A stretch of DNA of 64,000 nucleotides from Malaciobacter mytili LMG 24559 (GCF_003346775.1 NZ_CP031219.1:1364001-1428000), one strand, 5' to 3'; positions 54,514-62,452 are shown, counted from the stretch's first letter. Translations and numbers: made by a program. The notes: generated by a model not told the origin, from the sequence alone.

Positions 54514-55728
54514 TTAAAGTGGAATATTTATAATAAATTCTAAGCCATTTAAGTTATTTTGAGCAAAAATTGTACCATTTAGACTTTTTTCAATAATCAT
54601 TTTTGACATAAATAATCCAAGTCCTGTACCATTACTTTGATGTTTTGTTGTAAAATAAGGTTCGAAAATTTTATCTAAAATGTTTTCATTTACTCCTAAG
54701 GCATTATCTTTATAAATAACTTGTGCATAACTAAGATTTTCTATTTTTACTTTTTTTATATTAATAAAAATAACTTTATTTTTAATATCTTTTGTTTTAA
54801 AAGCATGTGCAGAGTTTTGTAGAAAATTTATAATTACTTGAGATAATTCATTTGATACTCCAAAAACTTCCAACTCTTCATACTCTTTTTTTACAGTTAT
54901 ATTTTCTTTTTGTATTAATTTTTTAGTAATATTTAAACTCTCATCAATTGCTTCTTTTAAATTAAATTTTTCTTTTTCTTTATTTGGATTAAAAAAGTTT
55001 GAAAAATCATCTATAGTTTGAGACATATTTTTTATAATCTCAGCACTTTCTTTATAATACTTTTCAATCTCTTCAATATCAGTTTTTTTAGCTGATTTTT
55101 TTAAATTAAATAGTGCTAAATTTAATTCAGTTAAAGGTTGTCTCCATTGATGGGCAATATTTGCTAACATTTGACCAAGACTTGCCATTCTAGATTGCCA
55201 AAAAAGAATTTTTTGTTTTTGTTTATTTTTTTCGATTTCTGTTTTAACTCTTTGTTCTAAAGTTTGATTTAGCTCTTTTAGTTGTTTTGTTTGTTCTTGA
55301 ACTCTCATCTCTAAAGTTTTATTTAAAAGTTTTAATTCTTTATCTTTTTTTTCTAAATCTTTTTTTAGTTCAACTTCTTTTGTTACATCATAACGAATTG
55401 CAATAAACTCTTTAATTTGTCCATTTTCATCTAAAATAGGGGTAATTGTAGTATTTAAATATACACTTCTTCCATCTTTTGTTAAATTTTTAACAGTTGA
55501 TTTATAAGTTTGTTTTTTATTTTTAATAATATCCCAAAGATTTTTAAAGTGTTCACAAGGAATATCAGGGTGTCTTACAATATTGTGATTTTTCCCTAAT
55601 AGTTCCTCTTTACTATATCCAGAAATTTTGCAAAACTCATCATTTACAAAAGTAATAATTCCATCAATATCTGTTTTTGATACAATGTTGCTATTTTCAA
55701 TTGCTTCTTGATAAGTATTTTTTTGCAT
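54514..55728 (-). CDS. PAS-coiled-coil sensor histidine kinase (soluble)
   Basis: The 404-residue protein opens with an Aer-type PAS domain (about 10-115; SKTDIDGIITFVNDEF, GKNHNIVRHPDIP). A coiled coil follows (about 120-185), then an H-box HQWRQPL near 200, an N-box NFLQNSAHAF and a lid with DNALGVN, EPYFTTKH and GTGLGLFMSK. The usual NAGG glycine pair is NALG here, a mild change. It has no membrane segment. It shares one base with the hemB stop (start in the last base), so it is coupled to haem synthesis at least transcriptionally. Confidence 0.88.
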   Translation of the reverse strand: MQKNTYQEAIENSNIVSKTDIDGIITFVNDEFCKISGYSKEELLGKNHNIVRHPDIPCEHFKNLWDIIKNKKQTYKSTVKNLTKDGRSVYLNTTITPILDENGQIKEFIAIRYDVTKEVELKKDLEKKDKELKLLNKTLEMRVQEQTKQLKELNQTLEQRVKTEIEKNKQKQKILFWQSRMASLGQMLANIAHQWRQPLTELNLALFNLKKSAKKTDIEEIEKYYKESAEIIKNMSQTIDDFSNFFNPNKEKEKFNLKEAIDESLNITKKLIQKENITVKKEYEELEVFGVSNELSQVIINFLQNSAHAFKTKDIKNKVIFINIKKVKIENLSYAQVIYKDNALGVNENILDKIFEPYFTTKHQSNGTGLGLFMSKMIIEKSLNGTIFAQNNLNGLEFIINIPL

Positions 55729-56705
55729 TAGTTATTTCTATTTAAGTATTCGCAAGCTTCTTTTGCATGGTATGTGATAATTATATCTGCACCTGCTCTT
55801 TTAAAGCCAGTTAATGTTTCAATCATTATTCTTTCATAATCAATTAATCCAGCAGCCCCTGCATGTTTAAGCATAGCATATTCACCACTTACATTATAAG
55901 CACAAACTGGTAAATTTGAATTATTTCTTATATCTCTAATTACATCCATAAATGCTAAAGCTGGTTTAACCATTAAAATATCAGCACCTTGTCTTTCATC
56001 TTCTAAAGACTCTTCTATAGCTTCAAGTCTATTTGCAGGATTCATTTGATAAGTTCTTCTATCTCCAAAACTTGGAGTTGATTCAGCAACATCTCTAAAT
56101 GGTCCATAATATGCACTTGCAAATTTTGTTGAATATGCCATAATAGGTAGGTCTTTAAAACCATTTTCATCTAATGCAACTCTTAGTGTTTGAATAATTC
56201 CATCCATCATACCACTAGGAGCAATCATATCAGCACCTGCTTTTGCATGTACTATTGCTTGTTGCGCAGAGATTTCTAAAGTTTTATCATTATCTACAGT
56301 TTGAGTTTTAGGGTCTAAAATACCGCAATGTCCATGGTCTGTATATTCACAAAAACATAAATCAGTTACTATAAACATATCAGGGAATTTTGCTTTAATA
56401 GCTTTTATTGTTCTTGCTATAATACTTTCTTCACATAAACACTCACTTCCAACTGAATCTTTTACATCTGGAATACCAAATAAAATAATAGATTTTAATC
56501 CAATTGAATAGATATATTCACACTCTTTAATAATTTCATCAATACTCATTTGAAAAACACCAGGCATAGAATTTACTTCAGTTTTAATATTTAAGCCTTC
56601 TTTTACAAATAAAGGATAAATAAAATCATTTTTAGTTAAATAATTTTCTTGTACTAAATTTCTTAAATTTTCATTGATTCTTAATCTTCTAAAACGTTTA
56701 AACAT
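55728..56705 (-). CDS. hemB: Delta-aminolevulinic acid dehydratase (porphobilinogen synthase)
   Basis: HemB condenses two aminolevulinates to porphobilinogen. From ATG 56705 the protein has 325 residues beginning MFKRFRRLRINENLRNL, as in the family; the frame upstream to 56792 is non-homologous and would overlap ribA. The metal-binding cysteines are in DLCFCEYTDHGHCGIL (about 115-130). The two active-site lysines lie in AYSTKFASAYYG and MVKPALAFMD. It is divergent from ribA with 59 bases between starts, which must hold both promoters. Confidence 0.95.
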   Translation of the reverse strand: MFKRFRRLRINENLRNLVQENYLTKNDFIYPLFVKEGLNIKTEVNSMPGVFQMSIDEIIKECEYIYSIGLKSIILFGIPDVKDSVGSECLCEESIIARTIKAIKAKFPDMFIVTDLCFCEYTDHGHCGILDPKTQTVDNDKTLEISAQQAIVHAKAGADMIAPSGMMDGIIQTLRVALDENGFKDLPIMAYSTKFASAYYGPFRDVAESTPSFGDRRTYQMNPANRLEAIEESLEDERQGADILMVKPALAFMDVIRDIRNNSNLPVCAYNVSGEYAMLKHAGAAGLIDYERIMIETLTGFKRAGADIIITYHAKEACEYLNRNN

Positions 56706-56764
56706 ATTTTTACCTTTGTTAGATATAATCTTGCTTATTTTAACACTATAAGGTTTAAAGGCGA

Positions 56765-57340
56765 ATGAAGATAGAACAATCAAATATTGCAAGCTTACCT
56801 ACAAAATATGGAAAATTTAAGATAAAAGCGTATAAAGAAGGGAATCAAGAGCATTTAGCAATAATGAGTTTAGATTTTAAAGAAATAGAAACACCATATG
56901 TAAGAATACACTCAGAATGTCTAACAGGAGATACCTTAGGAAGCTTAAAATGTGACTGTCAAAATCAACTAGATTTAGCAATGAGATTTATAGCAAAAGA
57001 GGGCGGATTAATAATCTATCATAGACAAGAAGGAAGAAATATAGGATTATTAAATAAAGTAAATGCATATGCCTTACAAGACCAAGGAAGAAATACAATA
57101 GAAGCAAATTTAGAATTGGGATTTAAAGAAGATGAGAGAGATTATAAAGTAATAGGGCATATATTTAAAGATTTAGGGATAAAGAAGATAAAACTAATAA
57201 CAAATAATCCAAAGAAGATAGAGTATGTGGAAAGTTTAGGGATAAATATAGAAGAAAGAATACCAGCAATAACAAAAATAAATAAATATAATGAACACTA
57301 TTTAAATACTAAAAAAAATAAAATGGGACATCTTTTATAA
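56765..57340 (+). CDS. ribA: GTP cyclohydrolase II
   Basis: RibA opens GTP in the first committed step of riboflavin synthesis. The 191-residue protein has the zinc cysteines in HSECLTGDTLGSLKCDCQNQ (about 50-69), the catalytic YHRQEGRNIGLLNKVNAYALQ segment and VIGHIFKDLGIKKIKLITNNP. It is a stand-alone RibA, not a RibBA fusion; the start of ribB is at 63651. It shares one base with rsmG. Confidence 0.95.
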   Translation: MKIEQSNIASLPTKYGKFKIKAYKEGNQEHLAIMSLDFKEIETPYVRIHSECLTGDTLGSLKCDCQNQLDLAMRFIAKEGGLIIYHRQEGRNIGLLNKVNAYALQDQGRNTIEANLELGFKEDERDYKVIGHIFKDLGIKKIKLITNNPKKIEYVESLGINIEERIPAITKINKYNEHYLNTKKNKMGHLL

Positions 57341-57924
57341 TGCTAAATTTAAAAGAAAAATTTGAAAAAGAAAATCTTTTTTTTGATGAACTATTTTATA
57401 AAAGATGTGAAGACTTTTCTATTCTTCTTCAACAATGGGGTAAGATACATAATTTAACAGGAAGTTTACACTTTGAAGATATTTATGAAAATATTTTAGA
57501 TTCTGTTTATCCTGTAAATTTTATAGATGATTTTGAAAGTTTTGCAGATGTGGGTACAGGTGCTGGGTATCCTGGATTACTTTTAGCAATTGCTAATCCA
57601 GATAAAAAATGCTATTTAATAGAACCAAGAGTAAAAAGAGTCTCTTTTTTAAATTTTGTTAAAAACTCTTTGGGATTAAATAATGTTGAAGTTCTTTGCA
57701 AAAGAGTTGAAGAAGTAAAAGATATAAAAGTAGATTTAGTTACTTCACGAGCTGTTACAAATACTTCATTACTTCTTAAACTAACAAAAAATATAATTAA
57801 AGATGAGTGTAGTTTTCTTTTTTATAAAGGAAGTATGCTAGATGAAGAGATAAAACAAGCAAAAATAAATAATGTAAAAATTGTAAGTAGAAAAGATAGA
57901 AATTACTTATATTTAAAGGTATAA
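57340..57924 (+). CDS. rsmG: 16S rRNA (guanine527-N7)-methyltransferase
   Basis: RsmG (GidB) methylates G527 of 16S rRNA. The 194-residue protein has the NLTG motif near 40, the SAM-binding FADVGTGAGYPGLLLAI (about 68-84) and LIEPRVKRVSFL, and a VTSRAV segment. The length is normal. It overlaps the ribA stop by one base (TAATG) and is followed two bases later by a small membrane protein gene. Confidence 0.94.
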   Translation: MLNLKEKFEKENLFFDELFYKRCEDFSILLQQWGKIHNLTGSLHFEDIYENILDSVYPVNFIDDFESFADVGTGAGYPGLLLAIANPDKKCYLIEPRVKRVSFLNFVKNSLGLNNVEVLCKRVEEVKDIKVDLVTSRAVTNTSLLLKLTKNIIKDECSFLFYKGSMLDEEIKQAKINNVKIVSRKDRNYLYLKV

Positions 57925-57925
57925 A

Positions 57926-58150
57926 ATGTTATTAAAAATTTTAGCTGCAATAGTAGTATTTGCATTGGTATATATTATCTTTTTTAAAAAAGATAGAGAA
58001 AAAAATATTTCAAATACAAAAAAGCAAAATGATAGTATTGAAGATATTATGGTTGAGTGTCCATCTTGTGGAACTTATGTTTCAAAAAAAGAGGGTATTT
58101 TAAGTAATGGTAAATATTTTTGTTCTAAAGAGTGTTTAGAAGGGAACTAG
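57926..58150 (+). CDS. Small membrane-anchored zinc protein, PP0621-like
   Basis: The 74-residue product has one N-terminal membrane helix (about 1-20; MLLKILAAIVVFALVYIIFF) and a C-terminal pair of cysteine motifs, CPSCGTYV and FCSKEC, likely binding zinc. This resembles the PP0621 family of small proteins, function unknown. It sits tightly after rsmG and before another small gene, so it belongs to the same operon. Confidence 0.8.
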   Translation: MLLKILAAIVVFALVYIIFFKKDREKNISNTKKQNDSIEDIMVECPSCGTYVSKKEGILSNGKYFCSKECLEGN

Positions 58151-58159
58151 GAGATAGAT

Positions 58160-58531
58160 ATGATACTACTTGGTGATAAAAACATACCCTATGAAGTAAT
58201 TACAAAAATAACTAAAATTGATGAAATAGTAAATACAAAAGCAAATAGTACGCTTTTATTTGAGTATAATCAAGAATTTTTAGATTATTGTTGTAAAAAC
58301 TCTTTAAAATATGCAGTTATTATTAAAAATTTAAAAGAAGCTATTTATGCAAATGCCTTAGAAGCAAAATATATTATTTGCAATAAAGAATTTGCAAAAA
58401 CTATTCAAGAAATAGCTGATAATTATATGTTTGATTCAAAAATTTTAGCAATTATACAATCAAATGAAGAGTTTGAAGAAGTAGTTAAAAATCAAATTGA
58501 TGGAATAATATATAAAGAAATAATAAATTAA
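58160..58531 (+). CDS. Hypothetical protein (123 aa)
   Basis: The protein (MILLGDKNIPYEVITKITKI...) looks like a compact alpha/beta fold with repeated FAKTIQEIADNYMFDSKILAI-like helix/strand pattern and no signal or metal motif. I do not recognise a function, although I recall similar proteins next to rsmG-type genes in this phylum. GAGATAGAT provides a weak ribosome site. It shares one base with the next start (TTAATG). It is cytoplasmic. Confidence 0.75.
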   Translation: MILLGDKNIPYEVITKITKIDEIVNTKANSTLLFEYNQEFLDYCCKNSLKYAVIIKNLKEAIYANALEAKYIICNKEFAKTIQEIADNYMFDSKILAIIQSNEEFEEVVKNQIDGIIYKEIIN

Positions 58532-58866
58532 TGAAATATCTTTTATTATTTTTGCTTTTTTTTGCTTATTTATTCTCTTGTAGTGGAGATTGTTTAAGCT
58601 GTCATCCCATTTTAAAACAATCTATACAAAAATCCTTTCATAAGGATTTAACTAGTTGTGTAACTTGCCATAACAAGCTCTCTTCATCAATGAGTCAATG
58701 TGGAGGAGATTGTTTTTCTTGCCATTCTCAAAATAAACTTATAAAAAGTGATATTTTATCACATCAAAATTTAGCTTCATGCAAGCAGTGTCATATTAAT
58801 AAAGAGGATTTTTTAAGCTTTCCAAATAGTGAAAATACCTTAATTGATTTACTAAAAAATAAGTGA
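58531..58866 (+). CDS. Small periplasmic multihaem cytochrome c (four CxxCH)
   Basis: The 111-residue protein has an N-terminal signal segment (about 1-17). The mature part holds four haem c attachment motifs, CLSCH, CVTCH, CFSCH and CKQCH, so it should bind four haems in about 90 residues. Two further histidines (SFHKD, LSHQNL) are candidate axial ligands. Such compact tetrahaem proteins shuttle electrons in the periplasm. The CcsBA maturation system needed to attach the haems is encoded at the left edge of this window. The partner reductase is unknown. Confidence 0.87.
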   Translation: MKYLLLFLLFFAYLFSCSGDCLSCHPILKQSIQKSFHKDLTSCVTCHNKLSSSMSQCGGDCFSCHSQNKLIKSDILSHQNLASCKQCHINKEDFLSFPNSENTLIDLLKNK

Positions 58867-58916
58867 TTTTTAGATAAAATATTTACCTTTTAATAAAGCG
58901 TTTTAATAGGATTAAT

Positions 58917-59066
58917 GTGAAAGAGATATTAGATATTATAGTTTTAATACTGTTTGTTTTTATGTTAGCTATGTTTATAATTGGTTTTAATAAACAACAA
59001 ATAAAAAAACACAAAGATAAGTTAGATGAGATTGAAAAAGGTAAAAAGGATAAAATAGATGAATAA
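58917..59066 (+). CDS. Small single-helix membrane protein (49 aa)
   Basis: The frame starts with GTG at 58917, five bases after AGGA. It encodes a 49-residue protein with one hydrophobic helix (about 6-24) and a charged basic tail (KKHKDKLDEIEKGKKDK). Its stop overlaps the glyS ATG by eight bases (ATGAATAA), the same coupling pattern seen elsewhere here, which supports it as a real gene. I know no function for it. Confidence 0.7.
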   Translation: MKEILDIIVLILFVFMLAMFIIGFNKQQIKKHKDKLDEIEKGKKDKIDE

Positions 59067-61074
59067 ACCATTATTAATTGAGATTGGTGTTGAAGAACTA
59101 CCAGCAATTCCATTTTTAAATGAACTTCCTAATATTGAAAAGAAGTGGATGAATATCTTAGAAAAAAATCAACTTTTATGTGGATTTGATTTCTTTTACA
59201 CACCAAGAAGATTAGTTTTATGGCATAGAGAGTTTCCTCTTTCTCAACCAAATAGTATTGTAGAACAATTTGGTGCACCTGTAAAAATTGCATATAAAGA
59301 TGGAGTTGCAACTCCTGCAGCAGTTGGTTTTGCAAAAAAATGTGGAGTTAATATTGAAGATTTAGAGCATAAAGATACTCCTAAAGGTCCAGTATTATAT
59401 TTTAAACAAGAAGTTTTAGGTAAAGAGAGTAAAGTATTACTTAATGAAATGATAAATGAATTTATTGCCTCTTTAAATTTTGGAAAATCAATGAGATGGG
59501 GAAGTAGAACTGATAGTTTTATTAGGCCAATTAGAAGTTTAAGTATAATGCTTGAAAATGAAGTAGTTGAGGGTGAACTTTTTGGAATAAAATCTTCAAA
59601 TTTTTCATTTGCACATAGAATGGTTTCTTATGAACCTTTTACTTTTGATTTTGCTGGAGATTATTTTTGTAAATTAGATAAAAGTGGAGTTATTTTATAT
59701 CCAGAAGAAAGAAGAAAAATCATCCTAGAGCAAATGAAAGAGATTGAAAAAACTTATAATGTTAAAATTGAAATTGATACAGAACTTTTAGAAGAAGTTG
59801 TAGCAATTACAGAATATCCAACTGCTTTAATTGGACAGTTTGATAAAGAATTTTTAGAATTACCAGAAGAGGTAATTGTAACTTCAATGAAAGAACATCA
59901 AAGATATTTTGCAGTTTATAAAGATGGTGAATTAACAAATAATTTTATAGTTGTATCAAACTCAAAAACTAATGATTTTTCAGCAATTATTGCCGGAAAT
60001 GAAAAAGTTTTAAGACCAAGACTTGCAGATGCAATGTTTTTTTATAAAAATGATATTGCAAAGGGGTTAAATAATGAAGGACTTAAAAAACTAGTTTTTG
60101 TTGAAGGTTTAGGTTCAATGTATGAAAAATGCCAAAGAGAAGCTAATATTGCTTCTTATTTAGCAGATTTATTTGAACTTAATGAAAAAGAATTATTGCA
60201 AAAAGCTGTTATGTTAAGTAAAGCTGACTTAATGTCTGAAATGGTTTATGAATTTACAGAACTTCAAGGACTAATGGGATATTACTATGCAAAAATTGCA
60301 AATGAAGATAAATTAGTTTATACAGCTTTAAAAGAGCAATATTTACCTGATGGAGAAGACTCTGAGTTACCTTCAAATAAGTTTTCAAGTATTGTAGCAC
60401 TTGCTTATAAATTAGATAACTTAATGGGATTATTTTCTATTGGTAAAATTCCTACTGGTTCAAAAGATCCATTTGCCCTAAGAAGAGCAGCAGCAGGTAT
60501 TGTTAAAATAGCAATTGAGCATAAACTTCCAATGAATATAAATAAAATAATTGATGATTTAGCAGTAAATTATCAAAATTTAGATAAAGCTTTATTATTA
60601 GAGTTTTTTAATGAAAGATTATTTAAAATTTTTGAAGTTAATCCTTCTGTATTAAAAGCAGTATTAGGAAGTGGAGAAACTGATATTTATAAAATTTCAT
60701 TAAAATTATGTGCTTTAAATCCAATAGTTTTAAGTGATAATTTTAAAGATTTCTCAGCAACATTTAAAAGAGTTGCAAATATTATTAAAGACTTAGATTT
60801 TTCTATAAATATTGATGTAAATATACAATTATTTGAAGATAAAGAAGAAAAAGAACTATTTGAAGCATATAGTAATGTAATTTCTAAAGAATTTAATAAT
60901 TATGAAGAAGAATTAGATGCTTTATTTAGTTTAAAACTACAATTAGATAACTTCTTTGATAATGTTTTTGTAAACCATGATAATGAACAAATTAAACAAA
61001 ATAGAAAAAATCTTATAGGTTTAGTTTATAAAGCTTTTAAAAATATTGCAGATATTAAAGAAATTACAATATAA
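59059..61074 (+). CDS. glyS: Glycyl-tRNA synthetase beta subunit
   Basis: GlyS is the beta chain of the alpha2-beta2 bacterial glycyl-tRNA synthetase. The 671-residue length fits. It begins KPLLIEIGVEELPA, with FDFFYTPRRLVL, GKSMRWGSR, VTSMKEHQRYFAV and GSKDPFALRRAAAGIVKIA as family landmarks. The alpha subunit gene glyQ is not in the window. The ATG overlaps the stop of the small membrane protein gene. It ends in a strong terminator. Confidence 0.96.
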   Translation: MNKPLLIEIGVEELPAIPFLNELPNIEKKWMNILEKNQLLCGFDFFYTPRRLVLWHREFPLSQPNSIVEQFGAPVKIAYKDGVATPAAVGFAKKCGVNIEDLEHKDTPKGPVLYFKQEVLGKESKVLLNEMINEFIASLNFGKSMRWGSRTDSFIRPIRSLSIMLENEVVEGELFGIKSSNFSFAHRMVSYEPFTFDFAGDYFCKLDKSGVILYPEERRKIILEQMKEIEKTYNVKIEIDTELLEEVVAITEYPTALIGQFDKEFLELPEEVIVTSMKEHQRYFAVYKDGELTNNFIVVSNSKTNDFSAIIAGNEKVLRPRLADAMFFYKNDIAKGLNNEGLKKLVFVEGLGSMYEKCQREANIASYLADLFELNEKELLQKAVMLSKADLMSEMVYEFTELQGLMGYYYAKIANEDKLVYTALKEQYLPDGEDSELPSNKFSSIVALAYKLDNLMGLFSIGKIPTGSKDPFALRRAAAGIVKIAIEHKLPMNINKIIDDLAVNYQNLDKALLLEFFNERLFKIFEVNPSVLKAVLGSGETDIYKISLKLCALNPIVLSDNFKDFSATFKRVANIIKDLDFSINIDVNIQLFEDKEEKELFEAYSNVISKEFNNYEEELDALFSLKLQLDNFFDNVFVNHDNEQIKQNRKNLIGLVYKAFKNIADIKEITI

Positions 61075-61095
61075 AGAGAAACTTTCTCTTTATAT
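61069..61095 (+). terminator. Terminator of glyS
   Basis: A 12-bp stem (61069-61080 with 61084-61095) with a three-base loop contains the glyS stop codon and is followed by TTTTC on the plus strand. Confidence 0.8.
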
Positions 61096-61124
61096 TTTCA
61101 AATTAATTTAAATAAGGAGTTATT

Positions 61125-61469
61125 TTGAAAAAATTACATTTTTTATTTATATTAATTTTTCTACTTATTATCTTTTCTGGCTGTGAAGAAAAACAAAATA
61201 AAATTAATAGATATATTCAAAATTGGACTGGTGTAAATGGTGTTTTAGAAGTTTATGCTGGAGAAAAATTAGTTAAAAGGTTTATTAAAATTGATAAACT
61301 TTCTACTGCTGTTGCAACTGAAAATACATTTCAACGACCTTATCGGTATGGTTATGGTATACTTGATGAAAATTTAAATTTTAAAAAAGATGAGAATGAG
61401 AAAAAAGTATATTTTGAATTTAGTGATTATTCAACTAACTATATATTTTTTGAAAACCCAAACAATTAA
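61125..61469 (+). CDS. Putative lipoprotein (114 aa)
   Basis: The start is TTG at 61125, after AAGGAG. A hydrophobic signal segment ends in the lipobox IFSGC (cysteine about residue 20), so this is a lipoprotein of about 95 mature residues. The rest is polar and likely a small beta fold (VNGVLEVYAGEKLVKRF...). I do not recognise a family. It lies beyond the glyS terminator and heads a pair with the next lipoprotein gene. Confidence 0.8.
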   Translation: MKKLHFLFILIFLLIIFSGCEEKQNKINRYIQNWTGVNGVLEVYAGEKLVKRFIKIDKLSTAVATENTFQRPYRYGYGILDENLNFKKDENEKKVYFEFSDYSTNYIFFENPNN

Positions 61470-61479
61470 AGGATAAATT

Positions 61480-61644
61480 ATGAAAAGTTCTATTTTTTTA
61501 GTTTTATTAATAATTTTATTTACAGGTTGTGCTACTTGGAAAGGTATAAAACAAGATAGCAATGATGCATGGGAAGCAACAAAAGAGGGTACGTCAAAAG
61601 CTTATAATAAGACGAAAGAAGCTATTCATGAAGCAACTGAGTAA
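61480..61644 (+). CDS. Very small entericidin-like lipoprotein (54 aa)
   Basis: The 54-residue frame opens MKSSIFLVLLIILFTGCAT, a lipobox FTGC signal. A mature tail of about 38 polar helical residues rich in Ala, Lys and Glu (DAWEATKEGTSKAYNKT) follows. Such short amphipathic lipoproteins resemble entericidin-type or YgdI-like membrane proteins, but identity is not secure. AAAGGATAA supplies the ribosome site, and it begins ten bases after the previous lipoprotein gene. Confidence 0.75.
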   Translation: MKSSIFLVLLIILFTGCATWKGIKQDSNDAWEATKEGTSKAYNKTKEAIHEATE

Positions 61645-61668
61645 AAAACTTTAACAATAAAGTTTTTT
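61643..61668. terminator. Bidirectional terminator after the small lipoprotein gene
   Basis: An 11-bp stem (61643-61653 with 61658-61668) with an ACAA loop has A and T runs on either side. It overlaps the stop of the convergent gene at 61651. Confidence 0.75.
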
Positions 61669-61857
61669 CTCAACTTTTCTTTTAATATATGATAAAGTAA
61701 GATTTATTATCTCTTCTTTATCCTCTTCTGGAATAGCTTTAATATAATTTATTGTTTTTTGGATAGTCTCTTTTATTTCACTATCTGTTGAATATATACT
61801 AACAACTAAAGTCTTACTTAATTGGGAAACAATATGTTCTTTTAGAGTTTTATTCAT
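61651..61857 (-). CDS. Small hypothetical protein (68 aa)
   Basis: The protein (MNKTLKEHIVSQLSKTLVVS...) is predicted mainly helical and charged, with a lysine-rich end (RKVEKKLYC). There is no signal, and one cysteine lies near the end. I do not recognise it. The stop lies in the shared terminator. It is a plausible small gene, but coding support is moderate. Confidence 0.55.
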   Translation of the reverse strand: MNKTLKEHIVSQLSKTLVVSIYSTDSEIKETIQKTINYIKAIPEEDKEEIINLTLSYIKRKVEKKLYC

Positions 61858-62153
61858 TATATATTCCTACAATATTTATTATATATAATAAAATAATATA
61901 AGAAAAAGGTATTAAAAAAGTATCATTTTAAAAGAAATTTCATCAAAGGAACACAATTTATTAAATTTGTAGGTTTGTTGAATGATTACAATTTATAAAG
62001 GAGAACAAATGTTCCTAAGATGAAATTGATGAAATAAAACTTAAAAGAAAAAATGGTTTGAATTTTTTAAAAAAGAAAAATAAATTAATATAATATAATT
62101 TTGAAGTTTTATTTCATCCATTGCAGAAAATTATCAAATTTTACTACTTTAAA
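61858..62153. other. Gene-free stretch with repeated GATGAAAT motifs
   Basis: These 296 bases contain no supportable gene. They hold a 15-bp inverted repeat (62028-62042 with 62104-62118). The core of its left arm, GATGAAAT, is also directly repeated at 62019-62026, and its reverse complement (ATTTCATC) occurs at 61937-61944. A frame with AAGGAG (61998-62003) before ATG 62010 is only four codons long. The stretch lies downstream of the tRNA array, so it may hold its terminator, or it may be an RNA or a remnant. Confidence 0.4.
62028..62118. repeat. Inverted repeat downstream of the tRNA array
   Basis: GATGAAATAAAACTT (62028-62042) is perfectly complementary to 62104-62118, with a 61-base spacer. 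A long stem of this size is unlikely by chance in a single gap, but no transcript or element is identified. Confidence 0.55.
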
Positions 62154-62228
62154 TGGATGGGGTAGCAGGATTCGAACCTGCGAATGACGGTACCAAAAAC
62201 CGTTGCCTTACCGCTTGGCGATACCCCA
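62154..62228 (-). tRNA. tRNA-Gln (UUG), copy 1
   Basis: The 75-base gene, CCA included, folds as a tRNA: acceptor TGGGGTA/TACCCCA and the anticodon loop TTTTGGT giving UUG. The T-arm GTTCGAATC is intact. Discriminator T and CCA are encoded. It differs from copy 2 (63462-63536) by one base near the variable loop. On the minus strand it is the last gene of the array. Confidence 0.95.
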
Positions 62229-62231
62229 AAA

Positions 62232-62308
62232 TGGAGCTGGTGAAGGGACTTGAACCCCCGACCTGCTGATTACAAATCAGCTGCTCTAGCCAACTGAGCT
62301 ACACCAGC
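62232..62308 (-). tRNA. tRNA-Thr (UGU)
   Basis: The 77-base gene has acceptor GCTGGTG/CACCAGC, the TAGCTCAG D-arm, anticodon loop TTTGTAA (UGU), a GTTCAAGTC T-loop and an encoded CCA. It lies three bases from tRNA-Gln copy 1 and five from tRNA-Met, so they are co-transcribed. Confidence 0.95.
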
Positions 62309-62313
62309 AATAG

Positions 62314-62390
62314 TGGTGTCAAGAGAGAGACTTGAACTCTCGACCTCCGGCTTATGAGACCAGCGCTCTAGCCAGCTGAGCTACCTTGAC
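62314..62390 (-). tRNA. tRNA-Met (CAU), elongator type
   Basis: The 77-base gene has acceptor GTCAAGG paired with TCTTGAC (one G-U pair), D-arm TAGCTCAG, anticodon loop CTCATAA and encoded ACCA. Position 1-72 is paired, so it is not the initiator. A CAU anticodon could also belong to tRNA-Ile2 after lysidine modification, which sequence alone does not settle. Confidence 0.93.
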
Positions 62391-62406
62391 ACTATATATT
62401 TGCTAA

Positions 62407-62452
62407 ATTGGTTGCGGAAACAAGATTTGAACTTGTGACCTTCGGGTTATGA
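62407..62452 (-). pseudogene. Truncated tRNA-fMet remnant (3' half), left copy of a 46-bp direct repeat
   Basis: These 46 bases are identical to 63371-63416, the 3' part of the intact tRNA-fMet, from the anticodon through the T-arm to CCA. The 5' half of the tRNA is missing; the adjoining sequence (from 62453) does not resemble it. The remnant sits 17 bases from tRNA-Met, where the end of the fMet gene would have been before an insertion. It cannot fold as a tRNA. Confidence 0.88.

Noticed and set aside
55728-56792. Longer hemB start at 56792
   Set aside because: The extra 29 residues are non-homologous, lack a ribosome site and would overlap the divergent ribA start; ATG 56705 gives the normal N-terminus.
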